Below, piece by piece: positions 1-9,679 of a stretch of DNA of 64,000 nucleotides. Under the pieces are notes generated by a model, which was given only the letters and a program-made list of their open reading frames with translations, searched no databases and was not told the origin of the DNA. This DNA is from CAVSJO01 sp963728445 (lineage in GTDB: Bacteria; Gemmatimonadota; Gemmatimonadetes; Longimicrobiales; RSA9). The stretch covers positions 1 through 64,000 of the forward strand of contig CAVSJO010000001.1 in the NCBI GenBank assembly GCA_963728445.1. Direction: 5' to 3'. Position numbers and translations under genes: made by a program. The first letter of the stretch is position 1. Every line of letters starts with the position of its first letter.

Positions 1-460
1 CGCCCACCCTGTCGTTCAGCACCCGGAACCGCTGTCGAATGTCTCCGGCGAGGTCGTCGACCCTGCCGTGGACGCCGAGGACGTGCTTCTCCACTTCCTC
101 GAGCCGCCGGTCCATCCGGTCCAAACGCTCGTCGACGGCATCGAACCTCTTCCCGGAGCGCTCGTCGAGATCGCTCAGCCGGCGGTCCATCGCGTCCAGC
201 CGGTCCATGACCCGGGACTCGAACCGCTCCAGGCGCAGCTCCATGGTGCGGAACCGCTCTTCCAGCGAGACGAACCGCTCCTCGAACCTGAGCTCCATGG
301 CGCTCACGCGCCCTTCGAGCGTCCCGAACCTGCCTTCGAGTACGTCCAGCCGCTGCTCGACCGAGTCCAGCCGCTGCTCGAGGCGGCTGAAGCCCGCGTG
401 CATCGCCGTGAGGATCTCGGCGAGCATGCCGTCGAGGTATTCCTTCGTGTCCGCGTCCAT
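1..460 (-). CDS. Coiled-coil heptad-repeat protein, C-terminus cut by window edge
   Basis: An ATG on the minus strand (complement of 458-460) opens a frame that stays open for 153 codons to the window edge. The start reads MDADTKEYLDGMLAEIL. After about residue 25 the protein is built of repeating units such as RLEQRLDSVEQRLDVLE and RFEERFVSLEERF, with leucine, valine or phenylalanine every 3-4 residues between Glu and Arg. That is a long amphipathic coiled coil. No catalytic motif or membrane segment is visible. Small coiled-coil proteins of this type with no assigned function are common, often beside mobile or defence genes. The overlapping plus-strand frames are serine/arginine-rich shadows. 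Confidence 0.6.
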   Translation of the reverse strand, partial: MDADTKEYLDGMLAEILTAMHAGFSRLEQRLDSVEQRLDVLEGRFGTLEGRVSAMELRFEERFVSLEERFRTMELRLERFESRVMDRLDAMDRRLSDLDERSGKRFDAVDERLDRMDRRLEEVEKHVLGVHGRVDDLAGDIRQRFRVLNDRVG

Positions 461-515
461 GCCCCAACATAGCCTCGCCGGGACCGGCGTTGCCATAGCG
501 GGATGGGACCGGCCG

Positions 516-835
516 ATGGCGAGTGAGGCGCGGGAGGACTGGCACGTGGACCGGTACGCGGTCGTGTACGCGGAGGGGCGGTGGTACGTGATCGGGTGGT
601 CGCCGGAGCGGGAGGCGGTGCGGGTGTTCCGGGTGGATCGGGTGCTGGAGGCGTCGGTTTGTGGGGAGGGGTTTCGGTGCCGGAGGATTTCGAGGTAGAG
701 GATTACCTGGATCGCGGGAAGGTATTCAGGGCGGACGAAGTGATAGAGGTGCCGGTGATGTTTTCGAAGCGCGTGGCGCCAAGGGCGACGGAATGGGTGG
801 GCATGAACTACCATTTTAGTCAAGATAGAAAGTAA
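516..835 (+). pseudogene. WYL-domain regulator remnant (C-terminal part, frameshifted)
   Basis: Frame 3 from about 530 reads RYAVVYAEGRWYVIGW followed by VRVFRVDRVLEASV, the hallmark core of a WYL ligand-binding domain. Near position 675, in the stretch ggggtttcgg, the frame stops making sense and continues in the next frame as VPEDFEVEDYLDRGKVF and then APRATEW, the usual WYL continuation. A single missing base would join the halves. The N-terminal helix-turn-helix of WYL regulators is absent. The stop codon at 833-835 directly abuts the GTG of the next gene in the same frame. WYL regulators often sit upstream of phage-defence operons, so this is probably the decayed regulator of the operon that follows. 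Confidence 0.6.
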
Positions 836-2314
836 GTGAGACACGTAAACGCCGCACCAAGAGCTGGGTCGCTGATCGAGAGCATGCGCGACATCGGCTA
901 CTCCATTGAAACAGCAATTGCCGACATTATCGACAACTCAATTGCCGCAAAGGCGAAGCGGATCGACATCCGTACTCGTTTTCGGGGAAAGGACTCGAGC
1001 ATCGCGATCGTAGATGATGGAGAAGGCATGTCCGAGGCAGAGTTGATCGAGGCGATGAGGCCCGGCACAAGGAGTCCTTCTGAGGCCCGGGTGGAAGGCG
1101 ATCTGGGACGTTTTGGGCTTGGTCTTAAGACCGCTTCCTTCTCGCAATGTCGCTGCCTGACCGTGATTTCGCGCAAGGATGGCAGAACCTCGGCGGCTGT
1201 TTGGGATCTTGATACCGTGGTAGAGACCAACGAGTGGACACTTGGAATTCTCGAGACGGCCACTGAGCTGAAGAATAGCAGGCTTCTGGGACAAACTGGA
1301 ACCGTAGTCGTTTGGGATAAGCTGGACCGGTTGGCGGGCGAGGGTGGCGAGATTAATGAGCGAGAGCTTGATCGTTCCAGCGCGGCAGTGGCCGACTACC
1401 TCGCGCTCGTGTTCCATAGATTTCTGCTTGGACGGGCGAGCGGCAGCCGGAGTCGAATCGAACTTTTCCTGAACGGGGCCGCAATCCCGCCGTTCGACCC
1501 GTTCTTCACAGAGCGGGCATTCCAAGAACCCGAAGATGTATTTCGTTACGGAGACTCCCGGATGAAGGTCCGCACTTATACACTTCCGCATTTCAGCGCC
1601 GTACCCAAGGAGGACTGGGAGCGCTACGCCGGGCAGGAAGGCTACCTAAAGAACCAGGGTTTCTACGTCTTTCGCGGTGATCGATTGATCGTGTATGGAA
1701 CATGGTTCGGGCTGATGCGCCAAGGAGAATTGACCAAACTAACGCGGGTCGCATTGGACCTTCCGACCACACTCGATGCGACGTGGAAGGTGGATGTTAA
1801 GAAGGCATCTGCTCAGCCGCCACCAGAAGTCCGGCGATACCTGCGCGGGCTGCTCGAGCGGATGAATGTCACGGGACGGAAGGTATTTCGGCATAAGGGC
1901 GCGCAGGCGACATCAAACGAACGACTTCCGGTCTGGCGCCGGATCGTCACAGGTGAAGACGTCATGTACCGGGTTGATCTTGATCATCCGGCGATAGCAC
2001 ACCTGCTGGAGCAGTGTCCGACCGAGGCGCTGCGGGGCCAAGTGGAAGCGGTCCTGGAGCTTGTTGCTGGAGGACTGCCCTTGGCAGCGCTCTACAATGA
2101 CGTAGCCTCATCCCCGGAAAGCACGCTGCCTGCTAACCTGTCCGAGAATGCTCTTGTCGCGAGTGCGACGGCTATGGCCATCCAGCTCTACCGAAAATTT
2201 TCGAACAGGCAGAGAGTTATTGCGATGATAAGGGCGGCGGAGCCATTCAGCTTATCGTGGGACGAACTTGAACCTGTGGTGCTGAAGGTACTTGATTCCG
2301 TGGAGGAACATTGA
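836..2314 (+). CDS. GHKL (MutL/MORC-type) ATPase of an MZA-like defence operon
   Basis: A 492-residue protein with an N-terminal Bergerat ATP-binding fold. N-box DIIDNS lies at residues 30-35, G1 motif DDGEGM at 60-65 and the G2 loop GRFGLGLKTASF from residue 91. This is the histidine kinase/Hsp90/MutL ATPase class as found in prokaryotic MORC/MutL-like proteins of restriction-like operons. The rest has no motif I can name. GTG at 836 is the first possible start after the in-frame stop at 833-835, and the conserved sequence begins within ten residues of it. The stop overlaps the TTG start of the Z1 gene, so the genes are translationally coupled. Inferred role: ATP-driven clamp or sensor of invading DNA. 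Confidence 0.85.
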   Translation: MRHVNAAPRAGSLIESMRDIGYSIETAIADIIDNSIAAKAKRIDIRTRFRGKDSSIAIVDDGEGMSEAELIEAMRPGTRSPSEARVEGDLGRFGLGLKTASFSQCRCLTVISRKDGRTSAAVWDLDTVVETNEWTLGILETATELKNSRLLGQTGTVVVWDKLDRLAGEGGEINERELDRSSAAVADYLALVFHRFLLGRASGSRSRIELFLNGAAIPPFDPFFTERAFQEPEDVFRYGDSRMKVRTYTLPHFSAVPKEDWERYAGQEGYLKNQGFYVFRGDRLIVYGTWFGLMRQGELTKLTRVALDLPTTLDATWKVDVKKASAQPPPEVRRYLRGLLERMNVTGRKVFRHKGAQATSNERLPVWRRIVTGEDVMYRVDLDHPAIAHLLEQCPTEALRGQVEAVLELVAGGLPLAALYNDVASSPESTLPANLSENALVASATAMAIQLYRKFSNRQRVIAMIRAAEPFSLSWDELEPVVLKVLDSVEEH

Positions 2315-4995
2315 ACCAAGTCGAGAATCTCATCCGAATGGCCTCCGCGGGTCTGGCAGCAGAGCCGTCCGTAACTCCGGATGACATCCGCATGATGATC
2401 GCTCAGCTGCGATCAACATCTATGTTCTCGGAGGTGACCGATAAAGACGCGGAGAGTGTCGCTCGGATACTCGAATCACGCATGAACGTCACCATTGGAA
2501 TTGGCGGTGCGGTGGTGGGCCGCGAACACCGGCCATGGGTGTCGCAAGCCCGCGGTGAGATCGACTGGTTCTATTGGCCACGATACCGTGAAATGCTTCA
2601 GAACGCGGGGTGGCCGAGCGAGGTACTCGCCGCGATGGACCGGGATACTGATCGGATTTTGGACGGGCTGGCCGACCCACGCGAGGAAGGTACTTGGGAT
2701 CGTCGGGGCATGGTAATCGGAAATGTTCAGTCTGGGAAAACCGCGAACTACACAGGCCTGCTCTGTAAGGCCGCCGATGCAGGTTATCGGGTAATCGTAG
2801 TGATCGCTGGAATTCACGAGATGCTCCGTAGCCAGACGCAGCGGCGCATCGATGAGGGATTTCTCGGCTGGGACACTGGGCGTGGGCTAAGGAATCCCGG
2901 GCAGGCCGTAGTAGGTGTAGGTCGGCTTCGAGCTGGCCGCCGTCCGGGGTCTTGGACAAGCACGCTGAATGACTTTGGTGTTGGAGTCGCAGGTGTGAAC
3001 ATGCCTCTGCGCAATCTGACGGAGCCGGTAGTGTTCGTGGTGAAAAAAAACTACCGGATTCTCCAAACCCTTATAGATTTTCTGTATTCACAAGGAGAAA
3101 CAACGGCCCCGTGTCTTGTAATAGACGATGAAGCAGATAACGCATCGATAAATATACGCTACTCAACAGACGAAGTTTCCAAGATAAACGAGTTGATTCG
3201 AAGACTTCTTAAGAGGCATCCGCGGAGTGCGTTCATCGCCTACACGGCGACCCCGTTCGCGAACGTATTCATTGACCCTGACTCCGATGATGAAATGCTT
3301 GGATCGGATCTGTTTCCCAAGGACTTCATCGTGACCATTGAATCGCCTAGCAATTACTTCGGTGCATCGGACGTATTTGGTGATGTTGACAATGTTCGGC
3401 AGAGTGTGCTGCGTTATGTGGACGACAATTCTGCTATTATTCCGATTAAGCATAAGAAGGACTTGGAGATCTCTGTTCTTCCTGAGTCGCTGCGAAAATC
3501 TGTACGGCTGTTTGTGATAGCCTGCGCGATACGAAGCGCTAGGGGGCAGGAGTCGGAGCATATGTCAATGCTCGTAAACGTATCGGTATTTAAGGATGTG
3601 CAGCGCCGGCTCGCAAATGCACTATTTAATTATGTAACAGAGATTCGCAATGCGGTGCGCGCCCACTCGGGACGTGGGCCACAGAATGGAAGTGGCAATT
3701 CCGTAATTGCGGAGCTCCGCGAAACTTGGTGGGAAGAGTATAGTGAGGCCTGTTCTTGGGTTAATCTGTTCTCGGACCTTTCTGACGCGATCATGCGGCT
3801 CGACGTTGTGGAAGTAAACAGCAACTCATCTGAGGGCCTCTCTTACCAGGACTACCAGTCCGGCAGACGAGTGATAGCTGTGGGGGGGTATTCCCTTTCC
3901 AGAGGACTCACTCTAGAAGGGCTTGTCGTTTCCTATTTTCTGAGAAATTCTCGGATGTACGATACCCTTATGCAGATGGCCAGATGGTTCGGTTATCGCC
4001 CCGGGTACGAGGACCTCTGCCGCGTCTGGATGACAGAGTCGGCAGCGGGATGGTACGCTCATATCTCAGATTCAATAGAGGAGCTGCGGGAGCAGGTGCG
4101 CGTCATGGAAACACGCAGAGCGACCCCGATGGACTTTGGCCTTATGGTGCGGTCTCACCCTGATGCGCTTATGGCGACGAGTCGGAGTAAGATGGGGGCC
4201 GGTGAAGAACGCGTCGTGTCCCTCCACCTATCTAAACAGTTCATTGAAACGCCGATTCTTCACGCGGATCGAGCCGTTCTAGAGCAGAATCTGGAGGCGG
4301 TGAAATCACTGATCGGAAGTCTACGGGAGCAGGGCAAACGAATCGAATCTGCTGAGCCGTGGCCTCCTGACGACAGCTCCGGGCACTCGAGCTACTTCCT
4401 GCGAAACGTTTACTTCCAGCCGATCCTTGAGTTTCTCAGGAGCTTTTCCGTGTATGAACGTGCAGCAGTCATCGGGTCTGATCCAATAGTGCGCTACATC
4501 CAGGAACGCACGCATGATGAACTTGAGAAGTGGGATGTTCTATTCCCGAGTGTACGGCCGTCGGCCAAGAACCCGAAAACAGAACTGCTCGGAGTTCCTC
4601 TCTGGATGCAAAGCCGTACCGCCGCGAGTTCTGACGCAGATGAGTTTCGATTGAGCACAAAGTTTCGCGTCGCAAGTCGCGGTGTTGAAAAGGCGGGCTT
4701 GGACCCGGCTCAGGCCCGAGCCGCCGAGGAAGAATTCCGATCCAGTCACAGTACGGACAATGTACCTGACCGAGTTTATAGGGAGCGACGCACAATGCCA
4801 CTCCTTATAGTCCACCTGCTTTCAGTCAAGGAAGCACCCGACGCCCTCGGAGATATTGAATCTTTTCCGGTGGCCGCATGGAGTATCTCTTTTCCTGCGA
4901 CGCGCGTTGAAGGGGAAAAGATAGAGTATGTCGTGAATACCACATGGATTCGGGCCCACTTCGGCATCGATGAGGAGGAAACCGATGACGAGTGA
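2311..4995 (+). CDS. Z1-domain superfamily-2-like ATPase/endonuclease
   Basis: An 894-residue protein with the complete Z1 family signature. Walker A GNVQSGKT lies at residues 137-144, motif II IDDEADNAS near 271, motif III TATPFAN near 311 and the arginine-finger motif MARWFGYRPGYEDLCRVW near 556. The TTG start at 2311 overlaps the previous stop (TTGA). It is backed by a strong ribosome site, GGAGGA, at 2302-2307, which decides the start. Base composition is clearly lower in GC than the flanks, including a run of eight A at about 3044. In MutL-Z1-DUF4420-AIPR operons this protein is the helicase-like motor. Its overlap with genes on both sides supports one transcript. Confidence 0.92.
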   Translation: MNQVENLIRMASAGLAAEPSVTPDDIRMMIAQLRSTSMFSEVTDKDAESVARILESRMNVTIGIGGAVVGREHRPWVSQARGEIDWFYWPRYREMLQNAGWPSEVLAAMDRDTDRILDGLADPREEGTWDRRGMVIGNVQSGKTANYTGLLCKAADAGYRVIVVIAGIHEMLRSQTQRRIDEGFLGWDTGRGLRNPGQAVVGVGRLRAGRRPGSWTSTLNDFGVGVAGVNMPLRNLTEPVVFVVKKNYRILQTLIDFLYSQGETTAPCLVIDDEADNASINIRYSTDEVSKINELIRRLLKRHPRSAFIAYTATPFANVFIDPDSDDEMLGSDLFPKDFIVTIESPSNYFGASDVFGDVDNVRQSVLRYVDDNSAIIPIKHKKDLEISVLPESLRKSVRLFVIACAIRSARGQESEHMSMLVNVSVFKDVQRRLANALFNYVTEIRNAVRAHSGRGPQNGSGNSVIAELRETWWEEYSEACSWVNLFSDLSDAIMRLDVVEVNSNSSEGLSYQDYQSGRRVIAVGGYSLSRGLTLEGLVVSYFLRNSRMYDTLMQMARWFGYRPGYEDLCRVWMTESAAGWYAHISDSIEELREQVRVMETRRATPMDFGLMVRSHPDALMATSRSKMGAGEERVVSLHLSKQFIETPILHADRAVLEQNLEAVKSLIGSLREQGKRIESAEPWPPDDSSGHSSYFLRNVYFQPILEFLRSFSVYERAAVIGSDPIVRYIQERTHDELEKWDVLFPSVRPSAKNPKTELLGVPLWMQSRTAASSDADEFRLSTKFRVASRGVEKAGLDPAQARAAEEEFRSSHSTDNVPDRVYRERRTMPLLIVHLLSVKEAPDALGDIESFPVAAWSISFPATRVEGEKIEYVVNTTWIRAHFGIDEEETDDE

Positions 4996-5980
4996 TCCTT
5001 GGGCTGAAATCCCTCGCCCGCGTTCGGCAGGTGAGCTATCTGCGAGACGTGTGGATGAGAACGTCGCCGCTGATTTCTTCTGGGCGCGGGACTCAGCTGG
5101 GCGTTTTATGCTCCTACTTCAGCACGCCGCCGAATTTCCTTCCGACCTTCGTTTCCCAAAACTGCGAGGGGTCGAAATCGCGCGAGCGGTGATTTCGGAT
5201 GGCAGGAGACATCTACGATTTATACTGACTGATTCTGATCAGAAGGACATTTTTTCTGAACTGTGTCGGGACATTGTAGCGGCCGCCGGTGCAACGGAGT
5301 CAGCAGATGACTCGATCAGAGCTGCTCTGACCCGCATGTGGCGGTGGCATCATCTTCTGCGAAGCCGTGGCGGCGGGCTCCTTACGGAGGAACAGCAGAA
5401 GGGTCTAATCGGCGAAATTCTTTTTATTGAGTTTGTGAGTCAACGGATGGGCATCAGTCAGGTTATGGAGAGCTGGGAAGGACCTCTGGGCGGGGCGAAA
5501 GACTTTCTGTTCCCAAGGGGGACCGCGGTCGAAAGTAAGTCATCACGGGGAACAGATGAGCGATTTCTGCATATAAGCTCAGAGTGGCAGCTCGATATGG
5601 CAAACATCGCTGCCCTCTTTCTTTCCGTTGCGGACGTCAGCCGAAGCACGAAATCCGATTCGTCAGCGCACACGCTTACAGCAATAGTTGACCGCTTGCG
5701 AAATGCAGTGGTAGGGTCTGCTCCGCAATCTTTATTAGCCTTGGAATCTAGACTCTATGCTGCGGGCTACCGTCCGGAAGACGACTACGAAGAATACTGG
5801 TGGGCCATAGCGGGACTCGAGTTCTTTGAGGTTGGTCCTGGATTCCCCAGAGTGGAAGGAAGCAGGCTCCCTGAAGGACTGGAGCGAGTAACCTATAGAA
5901 TTCAGCTCAAGAGTTGCAGCGGCTTTTCCATTGAGCCCGATCGTGTCCTGAACCGTTTTGAAGCCGATGTCTCGCATTGA
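4985..5980 (+). CDS. DUF4420 PD-(D/E)XK nuclease-like protein
   Basis: About 331 residues. The core GLIGEILFIEF, then GGAKDFLF and VESKSS, gives the E...D...ExK arrangement of the PD-(D/E)XK nuclease fold, with the acidic/lysine pair around residues 172-184. The likely start is ATG 4985, because a perfect GAGGAGG lies at 4972-4978 six bases upstream. The ATG at 4970 in the same frame would lie in front of that site. The gene overlaps the Z1 stop by 11 bases. DUF4420 members occur in the third position of MZA-type operons, and the DNA-cutting role is inferred from the fold. Confidence 0.85.
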   Translation: MTSDPWAEIPRPRSAGELSARRVDENVAADFFWARDSAGRFMLLLQHAAEFPSDLRFPKLRGVEIARAVISDGRRHLRFILTDSDQKDIFSELCRDIVAAAGATESADDSIRAALTRMWRWHHLLRSRGGGLLTEEQQKGLIGEILFIEFVSQRMGISQVMESWEGPLGGAKDFLFPRGTAVESKSSRGTDERFLHISSEWQLDMANIAALFLSVADVSRSTKSDSSAHTLTAIVDRLRNAVVGSAPQSLLALESRLYAAGYRPEDDYEEYWWAIAGLEFFEVGPGFPRVEGSRLPEGLERVTYRIQLKSCSGFSIEPDRVLNRFEADVSH

Positions 5981-8078
5981 CCCGCTCAAAGTCTTCGCTG
6001 AGGATCTGGTCCAGAATGTCCACGTCCGCGCCACGGACGCCGGCATGTTCTTCGAAGATGCCTTCTTTGAGGTGGTGTGCGAACACCTTGTGGACGCCGG
6101 CGAGATGGATGAGGCAGAGCGCGCATACTATGACTCCGGAAGAGGCATCCGCGTAGATGGTTATGGAGGCGATCCGCGAGACACGGATCAAAAGCTCACT
6201 CTTGTCGTTCTCGACGCGGTTCCTGAGCCAAATCCGGGGAACCTTACCCAGACCGAAATGGACAAGGCGTTTCGACGCCTGGAGAACTTCATTGATGGAG
6301 CTCGAAAAGGCTCGATCCAGGAAGCTCTTGATCCCTCCCTGCCCGCTTGGGCTCTCGCGGACCTTATCTCGGTGCGGTGGAATGGAATCGAAACTGTCAG
6401 GCTGTTGATACTGACGAACCGACCCCTAAGCAGTCGGGTCGATCGCAAGGAGGCCGAAGCAATTGACGGCGTCCCGGTTACGTATGGAGTTTGGGACCTG
6501 AGTCGGCTCTACCGTTTTGTCGAATCGGGATCAGAACGGGAGACGCTTGAGGTGGACTTTCTTGAGGAGTTTGGCCACGGGTTGCCCGCTCTTGCAGCAA
6601 ACATTCAGGACGCCGATTACCGCACATACTTGGCCGTCATACCAGGGGCCGATTTGGCGCGGATTTACGACCGATGGGGCGCGCGCCTGCTTGAGCAGAA
6701 CGTGCGCGTCTTCCTACAGGCCCGGTCAAAGGTCAACAAGGGAATCAAGTCGACGCTTGAAAATGAGCAGCACATGTTTCTGGCGTATAACAACGGAATC
6801 GCTGCTACGGCAGAAGACGTCGTAACTCGGGCAGGACCTCAAGGAGTAGAGATCGCGCGGGTCAAGAACCTTCAAATCGTGAACGGCGGACAGACTACCG
6901 CGTCCATACATCGCGCCAGTAAGAGCCAAGACCTCAGCCAAGTGTTCGTGCAGATGAAGCTTGCGGTAATTGACCCTGCACAGGTGGAGGACGTAGTTCC
7001 CCGAATATCCGAGTACGCAAACAGCCAGAACCGTGTGAGTCAAGCGGATTTCTTCTCCAATCACCCCTTCCACGTCCGTATGGAGGAATTCTCGCGGCGC
7101 ATTTATGCCCCATCAGCTGAAGGCGAGTTCCTGCAAACGCGGTGGTTCTACGAACGTGCGAAAGGTCAATATCTTGAAGCTTCTGCGTACATGACCCCTG
7201 CCGAAAAGCGGGAGTTCAAGAAATTGCATCCGAACAAGCAGAAGTTCACGAAGACTGATCTCGCGAAGTTCATGAACGTCTGGCGGGCAATCCCGCACGT
7301 TGTAAGCCTTGGCGCTCAGAAGAACTTTGCCAAGTTTGCGGAATTCGTGGCCTCCGCCTGGGGGGAGAAATCAGACGCGCGCGCAGGCATTGAGTTCGAC
7401 GAGCGGTTCTTCCGCCATGCCATCGCCAAAGCAATCATATTCCGAACAACAGAGAGGATCGTTTCTGCTGCCGAGTGGTATGAGGGCGGCTATCGCGCGA
7501 ACATCGTCGCATTCTCGATTGCAAAACTTCACCAAGAATATCAGCGGCGGGGGCTGGTGCCGGATTTTGACAAGATCTGGGAATCCCAGCAGGTACCTGC
7601 CGGGTTGCAGCGGTCGATAGGACGTATCGGTCGCACTGTTTCTCGAGTCTTGATCAATCCGCCGGATGGGATCGCCAATGTTACCGAATGGGCGAAAAAG
7701 GCATCGTGCTGGGACCGAGTAAGGGAGTTGGAGATCTCAGATCTGTGTCTCGAATCGAACTCGATCAAGCCGGACCAGGAAAGAGCTGAGAAGAGGGCGG
7801 CCCGCAAAGACTTCCATGTTGTTCAGGGAATGGTAGCGCAGATCTTTGTGGTCAATGCCGGCGGCGAGTTCTGGGAGAGTGTGCGAGAGTGGGCTGCGGC
7901 GCATAAGGCTGCTTCACAGAAAGAGCTGGATATACTCGGGGTCTGTGCGAAAATCGATTCCGGTGCGTTTCCAAGTGAGAAGCAGAGCGCCGTCGCTCTG
8001 CAGGCATTGTTGCGGTTTACTCACGAAGAAGGGTGTATCCTCGGGCGCGACTTACTTAGGGATGCCCCTTTCGGGTAG
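5967..8078 (+). CDS. AIPR (abortive infection phage resistance) family protein
   Basis: 703 residues from ATG 5967, which overlaps the DUF4420 stop by 14 bases; a TTG at 5958 is the alternative. The AIPR domain is unmistakable. It has NVRVFLQARSKVNKGIKSTL, then YNNGIAATA, then IVNGGQTTAS near residue 304 and ISEYANSQNRVSQADFFSNH. Members of this family were first linked to lactococcal abortive infection, and their biochemical activity is not settled. The gene is the last of the + strand quartet, and its stop lies 8 bases from the end of the convergent methyltransferase gene. Role inferred: effector or accessory protein of the MZA-like system. Confidence 0.92.
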   Translation: MSRIDPLKVFAEDLVQNVHVRATDAGMFFEDAFFEVVCEHLVDAGEMDEAERAYYDSGRGIRVDGYGGDPRDTDQKLTLVVLDAVPEPNPGNLTQTEMDKAFRRLENFIDGARKGSIQEALDPSLPAWALADLISVRWNGIETVRLLILTNRPLSSRVDRKEAEAIDGVPVTYGVWDLSRLYRFVESGSERETLEVDFLEEFGHGLPALAANIQDADYRTYLAVIPGADLARIYDRWGARLLEQNVRVFLQARSKVNKGIKSTLENEQHMFLAYNNGIAATAEDVVTRAGPQGVEIARVKNLQIVNGGQTTASIHRASKSQDLSQVFVQMKLAVIDPAQVEDVVPRISEYANSQNRVSQADFFSNHPFHVRMEEFSRRIYAPSAEGEFLQTRWFYERAKGQYLEASAYMTPAEKREFKKLHPNKQKFTKTDLAKFMNVWRAIPHVVSLGAQKNFAKFAEFVASAWGEKSDARAGIEFDERFFRHAIAKAIIFRTTERIVSAAEWYEGGYRANIVAFSIAKLHQEYQRRGLVPDFDKIWESQQVPAGLQRSIGRIGRTVSRVLINPPDGIANVTEWAKKASCWDRVRELEISDLCLESNSIKPDQERAEKRAARKDFHVVQGMVAQIFVVNAGGEFWESVREWAAAHKAASQKELDILGVCAKIDSGAFPSEKQSAVALQALLRFTHEEGCILGRDLLRDAPFG

Positions 8079-8086
8079 TCAATCCG

Positions 8087-9658
8087 CTACCGGGAGAGCA
8101 GAATGGCAACGACTGCCGCAATTCGCTTGGCAAGATATGGCGGCACTGCATTTCCGACCTGCACGTACTGCTGGGTTCGATTACCGAAGAAAACATAGTC
8201 GTCGGGGAACGTCTGAATTCTTGCTGCCTCGCGAACGGTGAGACTTCGGCACTGCGGGGCATCAGGATGGATGAAGTAGTGTCCGTCCTTCGATATGTGA
8301 CTCGTGATCGTGGTTGCCGGACTATCGGGAACCTGCACCCGAAAACGGTCGGCGAACTTGCCGGTTCCCCAGTTCGCGTGGTTCGGTGCAAGCGCTGCTG
8401 GGAAATCAGGCGCTTTCGGTGACCGCCCTTGTACGGCAGCATAGCAGGCCGCGAACAGGTATCGGCCAAGATCGGCCGGCATGTGGCTTCTCGCTTCGTG
8501 ATTCTGAATTCCGAACGGAGGCGAAGTGAATAGCCACTCCCGAAGAGGCCCTTCAAGAGGGGGCGAGGCAGCATAGAGGCCCCCCCGAAGATTCGCTACC
8601 CGTTCAGCTTCCTGAAGCGCGTGATCCAGTTCTCGTATAAATTCCTCTGCATCGCCGGCGTGCAGTGCCGCGGTCGTCTTGAGCGCGCGGCGGATTCTCT
8701 CGCCCTGGTTCGAGAGTGCCTGAAGCCAGGACTGATTTCCGTTAGCTCGTCGGCTGACGGAGCTGGGAATTCGGGGCAGTCCGGCCAGCACCTGCTGAAG
8801 GGGCACAGCAGCAGGCGCTTGGCGGAAGATGTCGGGAATCCACGTCCGGAGATCTACGCCTGTAGCTTCCAGCCGCGTAACCTGATCCTTGCGGACCCCG
8901 AGGACGATCACTCGATGGCGCGCCTGGGGTATGCCGTAACGCTCAGAGCGGATGACGAAATCATATGGATCGGCAGCATTGAAGAGCCCCGCCTCGTCGG
9001 ACTGCGGGTCGAGCGGGAAAACTGAGTAGCCGGATGATTCCAGGTCATCGATGATGCGGGTGAATACTCCCTCTTGTCTCACCCGAGCGGAAAGTATTCC
9101 CTTGACGTTTTCCATCACGAAAGCCGCCGGCTGGGTCTGCTTCAGGATGCCAACGTACTCTTCGTACAGATAGTGCCGCCGGTCTCGCTCTGGCCGATAC
9201 CCGCGGATGCCCCGGTTGCGAGCGCGGCCGACAAGCGAATAGGCTTGACACGGAGGCCCCCCGATCAGAATCGAATCAGATCCCACGCGTTCCAGTGCTG
9301 TCCTGATGCGGTCCTGCGACGTTCGGTTCCCACCGAGTTCCGCGAGTACCGCCTCGGCCGATGCCTCTTGCCACGCGTCGTAAACCGAGTTGCTCTGTCG
9401 TTCTAGAAACCGAGCCTCAGCATCCCTTGCCGAAGGATCGAAATCCTCCCAGTCAATCATCAGGCACCGTCGACGGGCGGTTCGGTAGAAGGCTCGGAAC
9501 CGGAGCGTCCTGTGGGCAGCCCAGTCCTTCTCGATAGACAATGCCGTCCTGAAAACGGCGGATGTCATGCCGGGACGCCTGTACTCGCTGAACCCCTCGC
9601 TGAGGCCTCCCGGGCCGGCGAAGAGATCCACGACCTGATAGGTTTGAGGTGATTGCAA
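8087..9658 (-). CDS. dcm: DNA (cytosine-5)-methyltransferase
   Basis: A type II C5-cytosine methyltransferase of about 523 residues. Motif I DLFAGPGGLSEGF lies near the N-terminus. The catalytic GGPPCQ carries the nucleophilic cysteine near residue 136, and motif VI is FVMENVKG. GIPQARHRVIVLG carries the QxRxR motif VIII. The late motifs TVREAARIQTFPDDY and QVGNAVPP are at the C-terminus. The start is uncertain. A TTG at 9656-9658 sits just before the conserved QTYQVVDLFAG, and the frame stays open further upstream only across the divergent Vsr gene. Together with Vsr it would modify host DNA and repair the resulting T:G mismatches. Whether it protects the host from the neighbouring quartet is inference. 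Confidence 0.9.
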   Translation of the reverse strand: MQSPQTYQVVDLFAGPGGLSEGFSEYRRPGMTSAVFRTALSIEKDWAAHRTLRFRAFYRTARRRCLMIDWEDFDPSARDAEARFLERQSNSVYDAWQEASAEAVLAELGGNRTSQDRIRTALERVGSDSILIGGPPCQAYSLVGRARNRGIRGYRPERDRRHYLYEEYVGILKQTQPAAFVMENVKGILSARVRQEGVFTRIIDDLESSGYSVFPLDPQSDEAGLFNAADPYDFVIRSERYGIPQARHRVIVLGVRKDQVTRLEATGVDLRTWIPDIFRQAPAAVPLQQVLAGLPRIPSSVSRRANGNQSWLQALSNQGERIRRALKTTAALHAGDAEEFIRELDHALQEAERVANLRGGLYAASPPLEGPLREWLFTSPPFGIQNHEARSHMPADLGRYLFAACYAAVQGRSPKAPDFPAALAPNHANWGTGKFADRFRVQVPDSPATTITSHISKDGHYFIHPDAPQCRSLTVREAARIQTFPDDYVFFGNRTQQYVQVGNAVPPYLAKRIAAVVAILLSR

Positions 9659-9679
9659 TGTCAGACAGGTGTGATATGG

